A stretch of 64,000 bases of DNA, taken from NCBI GenBank assembly GCA_030015575.1, contig JASDDO010000001.1, forward strand, positions 515,339,772 to 515,403,771, read 5' to 3'. Numbering within the stretch: position 1 is the stretch's first letter; each line of letters starts with the position of its first letter. Shown here in pieces: positions 63,422 through 64,000 of the stretch. Source of the stretch: Agapanthus africanus. Taxonomy: Eukaryota > Streptophyta > Magnoliopsida > Asparagales > Amaryllidaceae. The notes under the pieces are model-generated. The model saw nothing but the letters and a program-made list of their open reading frames with translations, was not told where the DNA came from and ran no database searches. Made by a program: the position numbers and the translations under genes.

Positions 63422-64000
63422 CAGCGCCCAGCGCTCGAGCGCAAAACGCCCACATGCCGACACGTGGCGCGCTTGTGCTCAGGCGCACTGCGCTCGAGCG
63501 CAACGCACCCACGTGCCGACACGTGGCGTGCTTATGCTCAGGCGCACTGCGCTCGAGCGCAACGCACCCACGTGCCGACACGTGGCGCGCTTGCGCTCAG
63601 GCGCACTGCGCTCGAGCGCAAAGCGCCCATATGTCGACACGTGGCGAGCTTGCGCTCAGGCGCACTGCGCTCGAGCGCAAAGCGCCCACGTACCGACACG
63701 TGGCGTGTTTACGCTCAGGAGCACTGCGCTCGAGCGCAAAGCGCCCACGTACCGACACGTGGCGTGCTTGCGCTCAGGCGCACTGCGCTTGAGCGCAAAG
63801 CGCCTACGTACCGACACGTGACACGTGGCGCGCTTGCGCTCAGGCGCACTGCGCTCGAGCGCAAAGCGCCCACGTGCCGACACGTGGCGCGCCTGCGCTC
63901 AGGCGCACTGCGCTCGAGCGCAAAGCGTCCACGTGCCGACACGTGGCGCGCCTGCGCTCAGGCGCACTGCGTCTGAGCGCACAGCGTCTAAGCGCACAGC
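63422..64000. repeat. 59-bp GC-rich tandem array
   Basis: AGGCGCACTG anchors at 63481, 63540, 63599 and 63658 show an exact 59-bp period. About ten units reach the window end, one of them extended by an extra GACACGT. Each unit contains the perfect 12-bp palindrome GCGCTCGAGCGC and a G-box pair CACGTGCCGACACGTGGC. Because 59 is not a multiple of three, open frames rotate through the repeat. They are artefacts despite lengths up to 187 codons. Confidence 0.95.

Larger units (their letters stand above)
46373..64000 (-). mobile_element. Element B: minus-strand relative of element A, running off the window
   Basis: In minus-strand order from the right: gag tail (61074-61342), hairpin array (60890-59146 and 52225-50490), oppositely transcribed PF04195 gene (49996-47862), polypurine tract, 3' LTR (47270-46373). 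The array is interrupted by TR-GAG2 and the gag by another LTR at 61343. The 5' LTR is not in view. As in A, no pol lies between gag and the array. Confidence 0.8.

Noticed and set aside
63413-63976. 187-codon ORF plus several overlapping ORFs on both strands
   Set aside because: They are readings of the stop-free 59-bp tandem repeat in rotating frames. Nothing indicates coding.

Overview
The window looks like repeat-rich, heterochromatic DNA from a flowering plant. I find no convincing host gene, no rRNA, no functional tRNA and no CRISPR array. Almost everything that can be explained is LTR retrotransposon, inserted into one another at least three levels deep. The plant assignment rests on a Copia element with a TGGTATCAGAGC primer-binding site, Ty3-type gag genes with the Tat-style CxxHx4Hx4C knuckle, a gene with the putative gypsy-type transposon domain (PF04195), and G-box-rich LTRs. 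The species cannot be told from the sequence.

Layout. 1-2745 is one end of a minus-oriented Ty3-like LTR. 2746-3094 is an LTR fragment of family A/B (defined below). 3284 to about 4250 is an Ogre/Tat-like LTR remnant. From 5020 to about 46372 there is a broken minus-strand Copia element (LTR 5020-5636; pol remnants at 17605-18290 and 45571-46372). It has been split by two large insertions.

The first insertion is element A (5846-17599, plus strand, TSD CACGC). It has 808-bp LTRs, a decayed gag, an array of about 87-bp repeats and an antisense coiled-coil gene, but no pol. Its 3' LTR carries a 3.28-kb solo LTR (13872-17151, TSD CTCGC).

The second is a plus-strand Copia element (18291-45565, TSD GATAA). 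Its 5' LTR is itself split by a gag-only element with 3.5-kb LTRs (20254-37022, minus strand, TSD CCAAC), called TR-GAG1 here.

From 46373 to the right edge lies element B. It belongs to the same family as A but is on the minus strand, with LTR, a PF04195 antisense gene, the same hairpin-repeat array and a gag remnant. A second gag-only element with 2.5-2.9-kb LTRs (52226-59145, TSD AGGCT), TR-GAG2, interrupts B's array. Further LTR pieces begin at 61343 and 62681, and a 59-bp GC-rich tandem array reaches the window end.

How the parts relate. All four Ty3-type elements seen here keep gag but show no protease, reverse transcriptase, RNase H or integrase. They would therefore depend on enzymes supplied by other elements. 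A and B share one non-autonomous plan: gag, then a hairpin-repeat array, then an oppositely transcribed gene with its own TATA box, introns and poly(A) signal.

The strongest unexplained signal is RNA- or DNA-level secondary structure. The 87-bp arrays of A and B, the TR-GAG1 LTRs and three clusters in TR-GAG1's 3' region are all built from short inverted repeats, and the two arms change together from unit to unit.
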